DNA of 64,000 nt from CAYSWH01 sp964434775. GTDB lineage: Bacteria > Patescibacteriota > JACMRA01. Location: positions 9,817 to 73,816 of the forward strand of contig CAYSWH010000004.1 in assembly GCA_964434775.1 (NCBI GenBank), in the 5' to 3' direction. This document shows positions 1 to 8,555 of this stretch, piece by piece. The notes below the pieces were generated by a model that was not told where the DNA came from, did not search any database, and saw only the letters and a list, made by a program, of their open reading frames with translations. Every line of letters starts with the position of its first letter. The stretch's first letter is position 1. Made by a program: the position numbers and the translations under genes.

Positions 1-1066
1 TCGGCAAGTAGTAATATCCCTGACCAAGTTCCAAGGTTTTCCATTTTTCAGGGATTACAGCAAAGTCTCCATGACCGCCAAAAATTACTTTCGCTCCCAT
101 TTTTACTGATTCTTCCACTTGTCTTCTAATATCTTGCAAAGAACTCTCGGTAGCTAAAGGTCCAATAGTAGTTTCTCGCTCCAAAGGGTCGCCCACTACT
201 TCCTGCTCGATTTGAGTCTTAAACTTAGTCAAAAATTCTTCCAGCACCGATTTGTCAACAATAAATCTTTTTGCCGCGTTACAACTCTGACCACAATTAC
301 GCATTCTGGAGTTACAAGCAGCCGGAAACACTTTATCCATATCCGCATCCTTTAGGACAATAAAGGGATCACTCCCTCCAAGTTCCATTACGGTCGGCTT
401 TATTTCCTCACCGGCCGCTGAAGCCACTTTGGAACCAGCCTTTTCACTACCAATCAAACTAACCGAGACAACCCTATCATCTCTCACTATCGGCTCGACT
501 AGTTTTGAACCGATCAACAAACTTTGAAAAACTCCTTTATCAAAACCGGCCAAATCAAACATTTCTTCAATCGCTTTACTGCACTGAGGTACATTGGATG
601 AATGTTTAAGTAAAACAGTATTACCTGCTACAATTGCCGGAATTACCGGTCTAAGGGCCAAGTAAAAAGGAAAATTCCACGGAGCTACGTGCAAGAGGAT
701 TCCCAGCGGTTCATATTTTACATAACTCTCTTTGTTGTCCGTTTCTATCTGCTCATCCGCTAAAATTGACTCGGCGTTATCGGCATAATAATTGATAAGC
801 TTGACTGCTTTTTCTATTTCCGAATTTCCTTGAGTGATCGGCATTCCCATTTCCAAAGTTCCAAGCATGCTGAGATAATCAGTTTTTTGCTCAAAGGCTT
901 CTGCCAGTTTTTTCAGATAACCTACTCTCTCCTTTAAGGGCTTTTTTTTCCAATCTTCAAAAGATTCTTGAGCTAGAGAGATTTTTTGAGAAAGCTCCTC
1001 CTCGGTTAGTTGACTGAAAGATTCCATTTCCTCACCGGTTGCGGGATTGCGAGAATAGAGTGTCAT
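1..1066 (-). CDS. NAD(P)-dependent aldehyde dehydrogenase, succinate-semialdehyde dehydrogenase-like (3' end outside window)
   Basis: Oxidises an aldehyde to the acid with NAD(P)+; closest in appearance to the YneI/Sad and GabD succinate-semialdehyde branch. About 355 residues are visible and the frame is open to the window edge, so roughly the last 100 residues are missing. The PWNFP segment of the cofactor site, the ELGGSDPF stretch holding the general-base Glu, and GQSCNAAKRF holding the catalytic Cys are all readable. Start is ATG at 1066 (MTLYSRNPATGEEM), a typical N-terminus for the family. No SD is visible. It is on the same strand as the polyamine-type operon but 113 bp beyond its end, so linkage is uncertain. 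The exact substrate is not decided by sequence. Confidence 0.9.
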   Translation of the reverse strand, partial: MTLYSRNPATGEEMESFSQLTEEELSQKISLAQESFEDWKKKPLKERVGYLKKLAEAFEQKTDYLSMLGTLEMGMPITQGNSEIEKAVKLINYYADNAESILADEQIETDNKESYVKYEPLGILLHVAPWNFPFYLALRPVIPAIVAGNTVLLKHSSNVPQCSKAIEEMFDLAGFDKGVFQSLLIGSKLVEPIVRDDRVVSVSLIGSEKAGSKVASAAGEEIKPTVMELGGSDPFIVLKDADMDKVFPAACNSRMRNCGQSCNAAKRFIVDKSVLEEFLTKFKTQIEQEVVGDPLERETTIGPLATESSLQDIRRQVEESVKMGAKVIFGGHGDFAVIPEKWKTLELGQGYYYLP

Positions 1067-1178
1067 AGATTAACGATTTAGAATAAAAAATAACAAGTAC
1101 GTTAGGGCTTAGTATTCTAACCGGTTTTTCCAACTTCGTCAATAGACAAACTCCCTTCTCAAATCGCCAAGCATGGGA

Positions 1179-2833
1179 CTAAATAATTGTATTAGCGTAT
1201 TCTTGGTAATAAGAAGGCAAAACCAAAGAGTCAAGATCATTTACTTTCAGCTCTTGGTAGTTGATTTGATGACGGGAAGAGTCTTTAGTCAAATCCTTTT
1301 CCAGGATAAAGTTGTTAGTTAAAGTTTCTGAGTTAAGATATTGAAACTCGCCTTGAGACAAACTCTCTTCAAAATTCGTGTCTAAAAAGAACTTGTTGCT
1401 TTCTTTCTGATTATTAATAGCCAAATTGAAACCCCAAAGCCCAAAACTGGGAATGTATGTTTTACGGCACGACCTCAAAAAATACTTCTTGCAAAGTCTT
1501 GTGTACCGACCAAAATACTTTGGGTGTATTGTAAATTCCTGAGCTTTGAGAAATGAAAACTGCACCTTCTTTCATGGACAATCGGCAAAACTTGTAAAAC
1601 TCCTTAGTATAAAGTCTGGCAATTACCTCCTCTTGAGGGTCAGGTAAATCGGAAACTATCAAATCAAAGTTTTGATGAGATTGCTCTTGAATCCAGAGCC
1701 AAACATCTTGATTAATAACCTCTACTTTTTCATGTAAAAGACTGGAGTGGTTGTAAGCTGCAAATAATTCTGATTTAGCCAGATTTGTTACAGCCGGATC
1801 AATATCCACAACCTGAATTTTCTTGATATATTTCTCGAATTTAAGTGCTTCCCTCACCGCTAATCCGTCACCGCCACCAAAAAAGACTACCTGCAAGCTA
1901 TCCTCTTGTACTTCTTGATTACTCAAAAGTTGTAAAAAACCGGGAACAACCAAAGATTCGTGATAGCGATACTCATCCAAAGTAGAAAACTGAACTCCGC
2001 CATTCAGATAAAGCCTCAAATCGTTGGCTCTCTTGGTTACTACTACTCTTTGATACGGAGTTTGCTCGGAGTAAATAATCTGATCAGAATATAGCCTGCT
2101 CTCAGAAAAATCATATATTTCCTTGGAAAAAACAGCCCCGCTTATAAGAACCACAGAGGCGAAAAACCAGACTAAAAGTTGCAAGGGACCTTGCTTTAGT
2201 CTCTTCCAAAAAATCAGCATACAAATAAGGGCCATCACCAAATTTAGAATACCAGTTAAAAAATTTAGCCTAACTAAGCCAAGCCATGGTAATAAAATGG
2301 AAGAAAAAAGCAAAGAAGCGGCTAGACCTCCTAAGTAGTCAAAGGACAATACATTGGAAATCAAGTTTTTTAATAGATCGCCCTCTTTTTCTTGAGAAAC
2401 CGTATTTATATTTTTACCCGATAGAGAGAGCCAAAATTTTTCCGACAGATTTAGAAGGCGACTTAAAACTGGTATTTCCAGGCCCGAAATAGTACCAACA
2501 GCCAAAGTAAATAGTATCTGTACCAAAAAGTGGTATTTGGTGTAAACAAAACTGAAAAACATGGCAATTACTGATATTCCGCCAATTAGAGCAATAGAAG
2601 TTTCAATAGCCACAAACCCAATCAGTGAGATCTTTCTGCTTAATATACCTGGATAAAAAAGCTCCGAATCCCAATCCACTCAAAAAAATTCCAATGGAAA
2701 AAGAAAAAGCCTGTACTGAGCTCCCGCTGAGATAGGCTGCAGCTGTCCCGATTAAAAGCTCATATGTCAGAGAGCAGGCCGAAACAACAAAAACCGCTAC
2801 CAAAATTATCAGTTTTTTGGTATCGACACTCAT
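1179..2833 (-). pseudogene. Membrane-embedded spermidine synthase (aminopropyltransferase)-like protein, interrupted by two frameshifts
   Basis: Three overlapping minus-strand frames (2833-2603, 2679-1462, 1565-1179) together give one protein of about 540 residues. The N-terminal half carries about seven membrane segments. The C-terminal half is a spermidine-synthase Rossmann domain: FFGGGDGLA motif, acidic VDIDP, and SDLPDP where SpeE has its catalytic Asp region. Homology logic places a +1 shift near 2650-2625 (end of LSRYIKQKDL joining SLIGFVAIE) and another near 1480-1460 (LQEVFFEVVP joining KTYIPSFGLWGF, a family hallmark). Either the gene is decaying, the assembly has two single-base insertions, or the shifts are recoded. 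It is last in an operon with DUF350 and DUF4178 genes. An aminopropyltransferase fold is certain; the substrate is not. Confidence 0.8.
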
Positions 2834-2866
2834 ATTTTGTTAATAAATAAATCTTTGAAGTTATTT

Positions 2867-3163
2867 TTAGGGACTAACAATCACCCCGGCAATAATTACC
2901 CCTATAGCAACTAAAATCAAGCCTTTTAAGGTGGCTGCAGCTATGTTGCCTTTACCAAAAATTTCGTCTTCGGTATCATATGGTATCACCCAATCCAAAA
3001 ACCGATAGGAAATGAAAAGTAAGTTTACTCCCAATAAAGTATAGGCCAACACTGAAATAAAAGAATACAAAGGAGTATTGGTTTCAATAATGTCAAATTG
3101 ACCGGGAAGTACCAATAACAAAGAAACCACCAAACCTATAATAACACCAATAATTTTATTCAT
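2867..3163 (-). CDS. DUF350 family membrane protein
   Basis: Small integral membrane protein of 98 residues with three hydrophobic segments (about 3-22, 33-55, 76-96). The connecting loop has the DUF350 pattern: IPYDTEDEIFGKGNIAAA, with acidic residues followed by a GN.A element before the last helix. DUF350 proteins have no settled biochemical role; in many bacteria they are encoded next to aminopropyltransferase-like and DUF4178 genes, exactly as here. It lies 9 bp downstream of the DUF4178 gene and 33 bp upstream of the spermidine-synthase-like gene, so co-transcription is likely. Start ATG at 3163 without a clear SD. Confidence 0.82.
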   Translation of the reverse strand: MNKIIGVIIGLVVSLLLVLPGQFDIIETNTPLYSFISVLAYTLLGVNLLFISYRFLDWVIPYDTEDEIFGKGNIAAATLKGLILVAIGVIIAGVIVSP

Positions 3164-3172
3164 AACCGAGTT

Positions 3173-4366
3173 TTAATATTTCCAAACACTGTTTTTTAAT
3201 TTAGTTCTTTTGTATAAAGCAAAAGCTGTCAACAGGGTTAATGCAAAAGTGGAAAAAATCCACCATATAATATTAGACCCTCCCTTATATATTTTCAAAG
3301 TTAGCGGAATGGTCGGAATTCTATCAATTGATTCTTGTGTAGGAGTCTTGGAAGCCTCCCCAAAGTCTATCACTTTGAATCTAAATGTTCGTTCTTCTAC
3401 TCTGTCAGGATAGAACAAAGTAGTCTCTTTCTCGGTAGTGGTTTCTTGAGCTTTAACCCCTATTCCACTATCATTATGATAAAATTCGTTATTTCCCTGA
3501 TATTCAAGATTTCCGGAAGCGTCCAAAACCGAAAAATCCAGATTTAAACCACTGTTTTTAGGTATTTTTGCTTCAATTTCTAAAGTATAATATTCTCCTA
3601 CTTCCGGTATTTCAAACTTATCAAAGGAAATTTCCTGACCTTTGATAGCCGTAATTGTCTCAGTTTTTTCCCAAATTAAATTTCTGTCCAAATGTTGATA
3701 TAGACCATAAAAAGGCATCGCCATAGCAAGTAAAAGGGTAACTGCGGCAATCCACTTCCAGGTTCGAGCCTGACTGTAAAGATATTGAGCCTTTACATTT
3801 TCCAGTTCCAAAGTTTTGCGAAAAATATCCGTTATTTTGTAACCCGGAATATATACTGATTCAAACCACTCTACTTCTCCGTTGGGAAAGACGTCAATTG
3901 AATAATCTTTGTTTTGATATTCGTAATCAATGTAATCAAAAATATTGTAGTCAGCTTTATCTCTGGTAGCTCTACCTTTTGTTTCTTTTAACTTTCCGAT
4001 ACCGGCCTCCCTAAATTTGGCTCCTTTTTGTTGTAGATGGTTTTTATGAAGTTCAAAAATATTAGCTCCTTCTTTAAGACTTTTTGAAGGTAAATCGAAC
4101 CCTAAAGATTTGACCTCTTCCGGAGAGAGCTGTCTACAATAATAAAGCTCGTCAGCCGAAATATTAAAAAACCAAGTCTGTCCGTTTTCAGAAAGGCAAT
4201 AATGTTCAACCGCCGGAAAAACCTTACCGACCTCACTTTGATCTTCGGGATCTTGGATCCAAGTAACTTGGTAATCTACCGCCCCTTGACCGAGAATTTC
4301 AAATTCCAGATCACTATACTCACCTCTGGCTCCAATAAAAAAAACTTTTTCGTAAGGTATAGACAT
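3173..4366 (-). CDS. DUF4178 domain membrane protein
   Basis: 397 residues. The N-terminal half resembles the DUF4178 fold: a GQGAVDYQ segment, then short aromatic-rich strands (EHYCLSENGQTWFF) and an IFDYIDYEYQNKDYSID segment. A first membrane helix lies near 208-228, an extracytoplasmic beta-rich domain occupies about 245-360, and a second helix near 365-386 is followed by a short basic tail. DUF4178 is uncharacterised but recurs with DUF350, DUF2617 and aminopropyltransferases. It follows the small secreted peptide gene by 8 bp; the GGAGG of its upstream region lies 18 nt before the ATG and is mostly coding for the peptide's last codons. The family call is good; no function is inferred beyond envelope association. 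Confidence 0.72.
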   Translation of the reverse strand: MSIPYEKVFFIGARGEYSDLEFEILGQGAVDYQVTWIQDPEDQSEVGKVFPAVEHYCLSENGQTWFFNISADELYYCRQLSPEEVKSLGFDLPSKSLKEGANIFELHKNHLQQKGAKFREAGIGKLKETKGRATRDKADYNIFDYIDYEYQNKDYSIDVFPNGEVEWFESVYIPGYKITDIFRKTLELENVKAQYLYSQARTWKWIAAVTLLLAMAMPFYGLYQHLDRNLIWEKTETITAIKGQEISFDKFEIPEVGEYYTLEIEAKIPKNSGLNLDFSVLDASGNLEYQGNNEFYHNDSGIGVKAQETTTEKETTLFYPDRVEERTFRFKVIDFGEASKTPTQESIDRIPTIPLTLKIYKGGSNIIWWIFSTFALTLLTAFALYKRTKLKNSVWKY

Positions 4367-4374
4367 AACTTAAA

Positions 4375-4614
4375 CTATTTTGCACCTCCCGAACCACCGG
4401 TACTACTCCCATTGCCGATACTTCGATTTCGAAAGGTTGAAGAGCCGGTAAAGGGACACCTGCCATACTGATCTTTTTGATAACCGGGACAGTTTTGAGA
4501 AATTCGTTTACCAATTTGCGGTACCGAGCTAACCCCCCAACCGGCGTTACCGGCAACTAAAGGAATTCCCAGGGCTGAAATTGAAGCTAATCCGACAAAA
4601 ATCTTTGAAAACAT
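4375..4614 (-). CDS. Small secreted Gly/Ser-rich peptide
   Basis: 79 residues: an N-terminal hydrophobic signal-like segment (about 4-22, ending near VAGNAGWG), then a short mature region with two cysteines (QNCPGYQ and GRCPFTG) and a Gly/Ser-rich tail (GSSTGGSGGAK). No recognised family. It is the gene immediately before the DUF4178 gene (8 bp gap) and so is probably part of the same operon. A different frame of similar length overlaps it (4556-4320) but has no signal and reads into the DUF4178 gene, so this frame is preferred. Start ATG at 4614, preceded directly by an AT-rich TATA-type sequence and no SD. Confidence 0.55.
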   Translation of the reverse strand: MFSKIFVGLASISALGIPLVAGNAGWGVSSVPQIGKRISQNCPGYQKDQYGRCPFTGSSTFRNRSIGNGSSTGGSGGAK

Positions 4615-4743
4615 TATAGTTTGTTTTTTTAAAAAATTATGAAACTGTTTAGTTGTTGAAAGGTGCTTTGAATAAAAGACATATATTACTAAAGAATACG
4701 AATTACATTACATTTATAATAAAAAGTTTTCTTTACTATGTTT

Positions 4744-5232
4744 CTAGCCCAAACTATCCAAAAATGTCAAAAAGTAACCGGTTTTCGTCCACACTGAAAG
4801 CTTATATTCAGGATAAGTGTGTAAAGTGTTAAACTCAATTTGGTTACTACTCACTCTCCAATTAATTGCTGTAATCGCCCGATCGGCAAAGGTGTGTTCC
4901 AACCTTGCCCGCCGATGAAAAATAGTAACTTCCCTTTCTTCCAGAGTTTTACTTTCGATCCAACCCAAGTCATTTTCCCGCAGCAAAATTTTCCCGGAAG
5001 GCCTTTGTAAATTAATTCTCAGAGAACTATTTCCCGGATCTCTAAGTCTCGATGACAAAATTTCTTGGTAGACAGGTTCCCCTTGCCGATAAAAAATGAT
5101 GATGTGAGAATAGCCGATTATTTGTACGGAAACCAACCAACCCCTGCTGAAACTAAGGTTTTCTTGTCGATATACTTGAATCGGTACTTGAATATTTTCA
5201 TCAGTTTTTCCTGAATAAAAAAATAGGTTCAT
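4744..5232 (-). CDS. DUF2617-like protein
   Basis: 162 residues, soluble, no signal peptide. The C-terminal third has an RLEHTFADRAITAINWRV segment and a FNTLHTYPEYKLSVWTKT segment; the HTYPE element followed by a 'T.T' strand resembles DUF2617, a family of unknown role encoded beside DUF4178 and DUF350 genes in actinobacteria. Its position as the first gene upstream of the peptide/DUF4178/DUF350/aminopropyltransferase set strengthens the call. 129 bp separate it from the peptide gene. It is divergent from dnaG with a 63-bp shared intergenic region that is extremely AT-rich. Family assignment is by pattern only and moderately sure. Confidence 0.55.
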   Translation of the reverse strand: MNLFFYSGKTDENIQVPIQVYRQENLSFSRGWLVSVQIIGYSHIIIFYRQGEPVYQEILSSRLRDPGNSSLRINLQRPSGKILLRENDLGWIESKTLEEREVTIFHRRARLEHTFADRAITAINWRVSSNQIEFNTLHTYPEYKLSVWTKTGYFLTFLDSLG

Positions 5233-5295
5233 AAAAGACGCTTTACTATTTCTATTTATTATATTATTAACTTTGACAAGTAAAGGGTAAAATTT

Positions 5296-7044
5296 GTGTC
5301 AGTTTGGGAAGAGATTAAGTCAAAATTGAGTGTAGATGAGGTTATCGGAAGTTACTTACCGATCAAACCTGCCGGTTCCAATTATAAGTGTATCTGTCCT
5401 TTTCATAAGGAAAACACCCCTTCATTGATCATCAGTCCTTCTAAACAGATTTGGCATTGTTTTGGGTGTGGAGCGGGGGGTGATATTTTCCGTTTTGTAG
5501 AAATGTATGAAAATACTGATAAAAAAGAAACCCTGGAAATTTTGGCCAAAAAGGCTAATGTAACATTAGAAAAGCCCAAAGGAAATCAAAGCGGTTTCTC
5601 ACAAAATAAATCAACAGGAGAAAAGAAACCTGAGCTGGATGACTTTCAAAAAGGGCAAAAATTACTTTTCTGGGTAGGAGACCTCTACTACCGGGTTTTA
5701 CAAAAAATTCTCAAGGATAGGCAAAACCCGATTACACAATATTGCTTAGAAAGAGGTTTAAATACTGAATTAATTGAAAAGTTTAAGATCGGCTACGCCC
5801 CTAGAGAAAACTTTATTTTAAAGTTAGCCACCAAAAACAACCTCGATTTTGAATTGTTATACCAGATTGGAGTTTTGAAAAAAGAAGAAGGTAATATCTA
5901 CAAAGACAAGTATAAGGATCGTCTAATCTTTCCTATTTTTGATGCACAGGGAAAAATTGTCGGTTATACAGGAAGAACTCTTCCATATGACAACTCCGAG
6001 AGGCCAAAATATCTCAACTCACCTCAGACTCCCTGGTTTAACAAAAGTAAAATCTGGTTTGGTTGGCATTTATCCAAAACCCATATCTTACAAGAAAAAA
6101 AAACTGTTATTGTTGAAGGTAACCTAGATGTTATTACTGCCCACGGCAAGGGATTGAAAATTGCTTTGGCTTCTCAAGGCACTTCCTTTACAGAAGAACA
6201 ACTCAAAATCCTCAAAAGACTTACTAAAAACGTAAAATTGGCTTTTGACAACGACGAAGCCGGTAGGATTGCCAGTGATAAATTTTTCAGGCTGGCCACT
6301 ATTCAGGGAATGAACGTTTACAAAATTCAAATCCCTACTGAATACAAAGATCTTGATGAATGGCTGCAAAAAGAAAAAGTAGATTTTAATTTACTCAAAG
6401 CGGAGTATTACCCAACCTATATTTTTAAGTTATATGAAACAGACCTACGCAGTAGAGACCCGGAAGTACAAAAACAAGCCATTTTGAAATGCCTGGAGTT
6501 ATTTGCCTCCCTGGATCCGCTTACATTGGAACAATATTTAAACAGACTTTCGGAAGTAACAAATATTCACCAGGAAACACTCTCCAGATTTGTCATTCAG
6601 AGCCGGAAGGAAGCTGCCCGGTATCATCAACCTGCAGATAACACGGAAGTGTCCATTGATAAACGCAAGGATTTAGATATTTACGATTCAATTTTTACTA
6701 ATTGGCAAAATATTTGTGCCTATTACCAGGACAAAATGTATCAAGTAGAAAAAGTATATCCGGAAATAACTCTTTATCTTAAACAACTCTTTCTGATCCT
6801 CAAAAATCTCTCGCCGGAACTGAAAAAATATGCTGATTTTTATGAATATAAGGAAGCTAACCGAGAAATCCTGGAGCTAATTTACCAAGAAAAGCTCTAT
6901 GATAAGGACCCGACATTCTTTTCAAGTACCCTGCAGACCATTATCCGTCTGCTTGATCAAAAAATTGACTTTCTTATGCTAGATGAAAGCCTTAAGCAAA
7001 CTTACTTTCAACTTAAAAAAGAATTGGCCGAAGTAAAAATTTAG
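5296..7044 (+). CDS. dnaG: DNA primase DnaG
   Basis: Synthesises RNA primers for replication. 582 residues, normal length. N-terminal CHC2 zinc finger with ligands C34, H37, C55 and C58 (CPFHKENTPS ... HCFGCGAGGD), the RNA-polymerase-like domain, and a Toprim core: VIVEGNLDV (Glu; usually EGYMD) near 270 and FDNDEAG near 318. The C-terminal 150 residues are divergent, as expected for the helicase-binding domain. Start is GTG at 5296, giving the usual short lead before the zinc finger; AAAGGG about 8 nt upstream can serve as a weak SD. It is convergent with the following glycosyltransferase, and divergent from the DUF2617-like gene. Confidence 0.96.
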   Translation: MSVWEEIKSKLSVDEVIGSYLPIKPAGSNYKCICPFHKENTPSLIISPSKQIWHCFGCGAGGDIFRFVEMYENTDKKETLEILAKKANVTLEKPKGNQSGFSQNKSTGEKKPELDDFQKGQKLLFWVGDLYYRVLQKILKDRQNPITQYCLERGLNTELIEKFKIGYAPRENFILKLATKNNLDFELLYQIGVLKKEEGNIYKDKYKDRLIFPIFDAQGKIVGYTGRTLPYDNSERPKYLNSPQTPWFNKSKIWFGWHLSKTHILQEKKTVIVEGNLDVITAHGKGLKIALASQGTSFTEEQLKILKRLTKNVKLAFDNDEAGRIASDKFFRLATIQGMNVYKIQIPTEYKDLDEWLQKEKVDFNLLKAEYYPTYIFKLYETDLRSRDPEVQKQAILKCLELFASLDPLTLEQYLNRLSEVTNIHQETLSRFVIQSRKEAARYHQPADNTEVSIDKRKDLDIYDSIFTNWQNICAYYQDKMYQVEKVYPEITLYLKQLFLILKNLSPELKKYADFYEYKEANREILELIYQEKLYDKDPTFFSSTLQTIIRLLDQKIDFLMLDESLKQTYFQLKKELAEVKI

Positions 7045-7094
7045 CCAAGGACTGCTTAACAACCCGGATAATAACTAAAAGCCTTAAGAAATTC

Positions 7095-8294
7095 TTAGGT
7101 CACCTCTTCATAAAGCTGAACATATTCCTCAGTCATCCTGGCAACAGAAAAGAATTTTTCCACCCTCTCTCGACACCTTATTCTCATCTGCCTGTATTTT
7201 TCAGGATTCATGGAGTCAATCTTTTCCATAGCCTCACATAAGCCTTCAACACCTGTTTTTTTAATTACCCAACTTCCTCGAGCTTCTTCTTCCGATGCGT
7301 CTACAATAAAACCAGTTTCTCCGTCAGTAATTATTTCAGGGATAGCTCCTCTGGCAAAAGCAATTACCGGAGTACCGCAAGCCATTGCCTCTGTAATAAC
7401 CAACCCAAACGGTTCATCCCAATCAGGAGGGAATATCATAGCCTTTGCATTCGCAAGTAGAGTATTTTTTTTTGAATAACTATCGACTAAACCGAAATAG
7501 CCAACCGTATTATCAGAGTTCACAAACTCCTCCAAAGCATGTTTATCCTGGTTGGCGAATCGGAAATCTATGTAGGGCGCTATCTTTTCTTGGAAAAAGG
7601 ATCTTTCAAGGTTAAACACCCTGCCGCCGAGTGTAAGTTTTTTACCGACCTTGATTGCGGCTTGAATAGCTAAGTCAGGACCTTTCCTTCTAATGAACCT
7701 TCCAAAATAAAGAAAATAGTTAAGATTGTAGATATTAAAGTTCAATCGGTTCAAGTCCACTCCGTTATATATATTCTTATGCACCTTATACCCTTCTTGT
7801 TCGTATTTTCTTTTCTGAGACTCACTGACAGAAACAAGAATGTTTTGATTGGTTTTTTCTACCGGAATTTTTCTAAGATCACAAAGAAAGTAATTAAACA
7901 TTTTGATGTCTATATGTAAAGTGGTTATCATCTGCAAAGGCACCAAGTCAGAGTTAATCAATATATCTGCATAACTGTTATTGTGAATTAGATCAAACCT
8001 GCTTTTGCAATCCACAATCTTTTGTAGCTGATAGCCTTGTAGCAAAGATTTAATCGACTCTCTGATTTCCCAATTTTCCTCATTTAGATAAGATTTGACC
8101 AGATAATTCGGATATTTTAAAAGCCTATTTTTCTGTGGATCATTATAAAGTAGACTTTCAGGGTTGGCAAAAACCGACGAAACATGTCTTTTTAAAGTCA
8201 AGTATTTATCAAGATTATAGACAAATTCTTCCATACCTCCCAAACTTGATTCTTTTACGGGCAGAGGCAGGTAATTTAAATGTAAAATTTTCAT
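7095..8294 (-). CDS. Glycosyltransferase family 4 (GT-B fold)
   Basis: 399 residues. N-terminal LGGMEEFVYNL segment is the GT4 donor-side glycine loop; the C-terminal domain has YFGRFIRRKGPDLAI, and a late stretch (EPFGLVITEAMACGTPVIAF) with the E..x7..E retaining-glycosyltransferase motif, ending in GAIPEIITDGETGF. Transfers a sugar from a nucleotide donor, probably to surface glycan or lipid; donor and acceptor are not readable. It stands alone, convergent to dnaG (50 bp between stops). Upstream, a TTTACA/17/TTAAAT pair on the minus strand could be its promoter. No SD. Confidence 0.88.
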   Translation of the reverse strand: MKILHLNYLPLPVKESSLGGMEEFVYNLDKYLTLKRHVSSVFANPESLLYNDPQKNRLLKYPNYLVKSYLNEENWEIRESIKSLLQGYQLQKIVDCKSRFDLIHNNSYADILINSDLVPLQMITTLHIDIKMFNYFLCDLRKIPVEKTNQNILVSVSESQKRKYEQEGYKVHKNIYNGVDLNRLNFNIYNLNYFLYFGRFIRRKGPDLAIQAAIKVGKKLTLGGRVFNLERSFFQEKIAPYIDFRFANQDKHALEEFVNSDNTVGYFGLVDSYSKKNTLLANAKAMIFPPDWDEPFGLVITEAMACGTPVIAFARGAIPEIITDGETGFIVDASEEEARGSWVIKKTGVEGLCEAMEKIDSMNPEKYRQMRIRCRERVEKFFSVARMTEEYVQLYEEVT

Positions 8295-8555
8295 TTCCCT
8301 AATTTAAGCACTTTATTGTCTATATGTAAAGAGTAGATGTATTTGAATAATTGACATATACGTTATTTTTTGTTAATCAAACCTGGTTAAGCTTAATCGA
8401 AATTAGCTTGGCATTTCCCAAAAATTTGCTAATTATTTCTCAACAAAACTGATTTTTTTGATTTTAAAAGATACTTTTTTGTAAGGTATTTCCAACCTCC
8501 ATATTCACAAACAACATATTCAATATAATTAATCTGTTAAAAATTAAATCATTTT

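Noticed and set aside
4320..4556. 78-codon minus-strand frame overlapping the small secreted peptide gene
   Set aside because: It runs into the DUF4178 gene in another frame and lacks a signal or domain, while the competing frame has a signal peptide and proper spacing.
7082..7099. CCTTAAGAAATTCTTAGG near the convergent dnaG/glycosyltransferase ends as a terminator
   Set aside because: The palindrome is imperfect and AT-rich, overlaps the coding end, and lacks a T-run.
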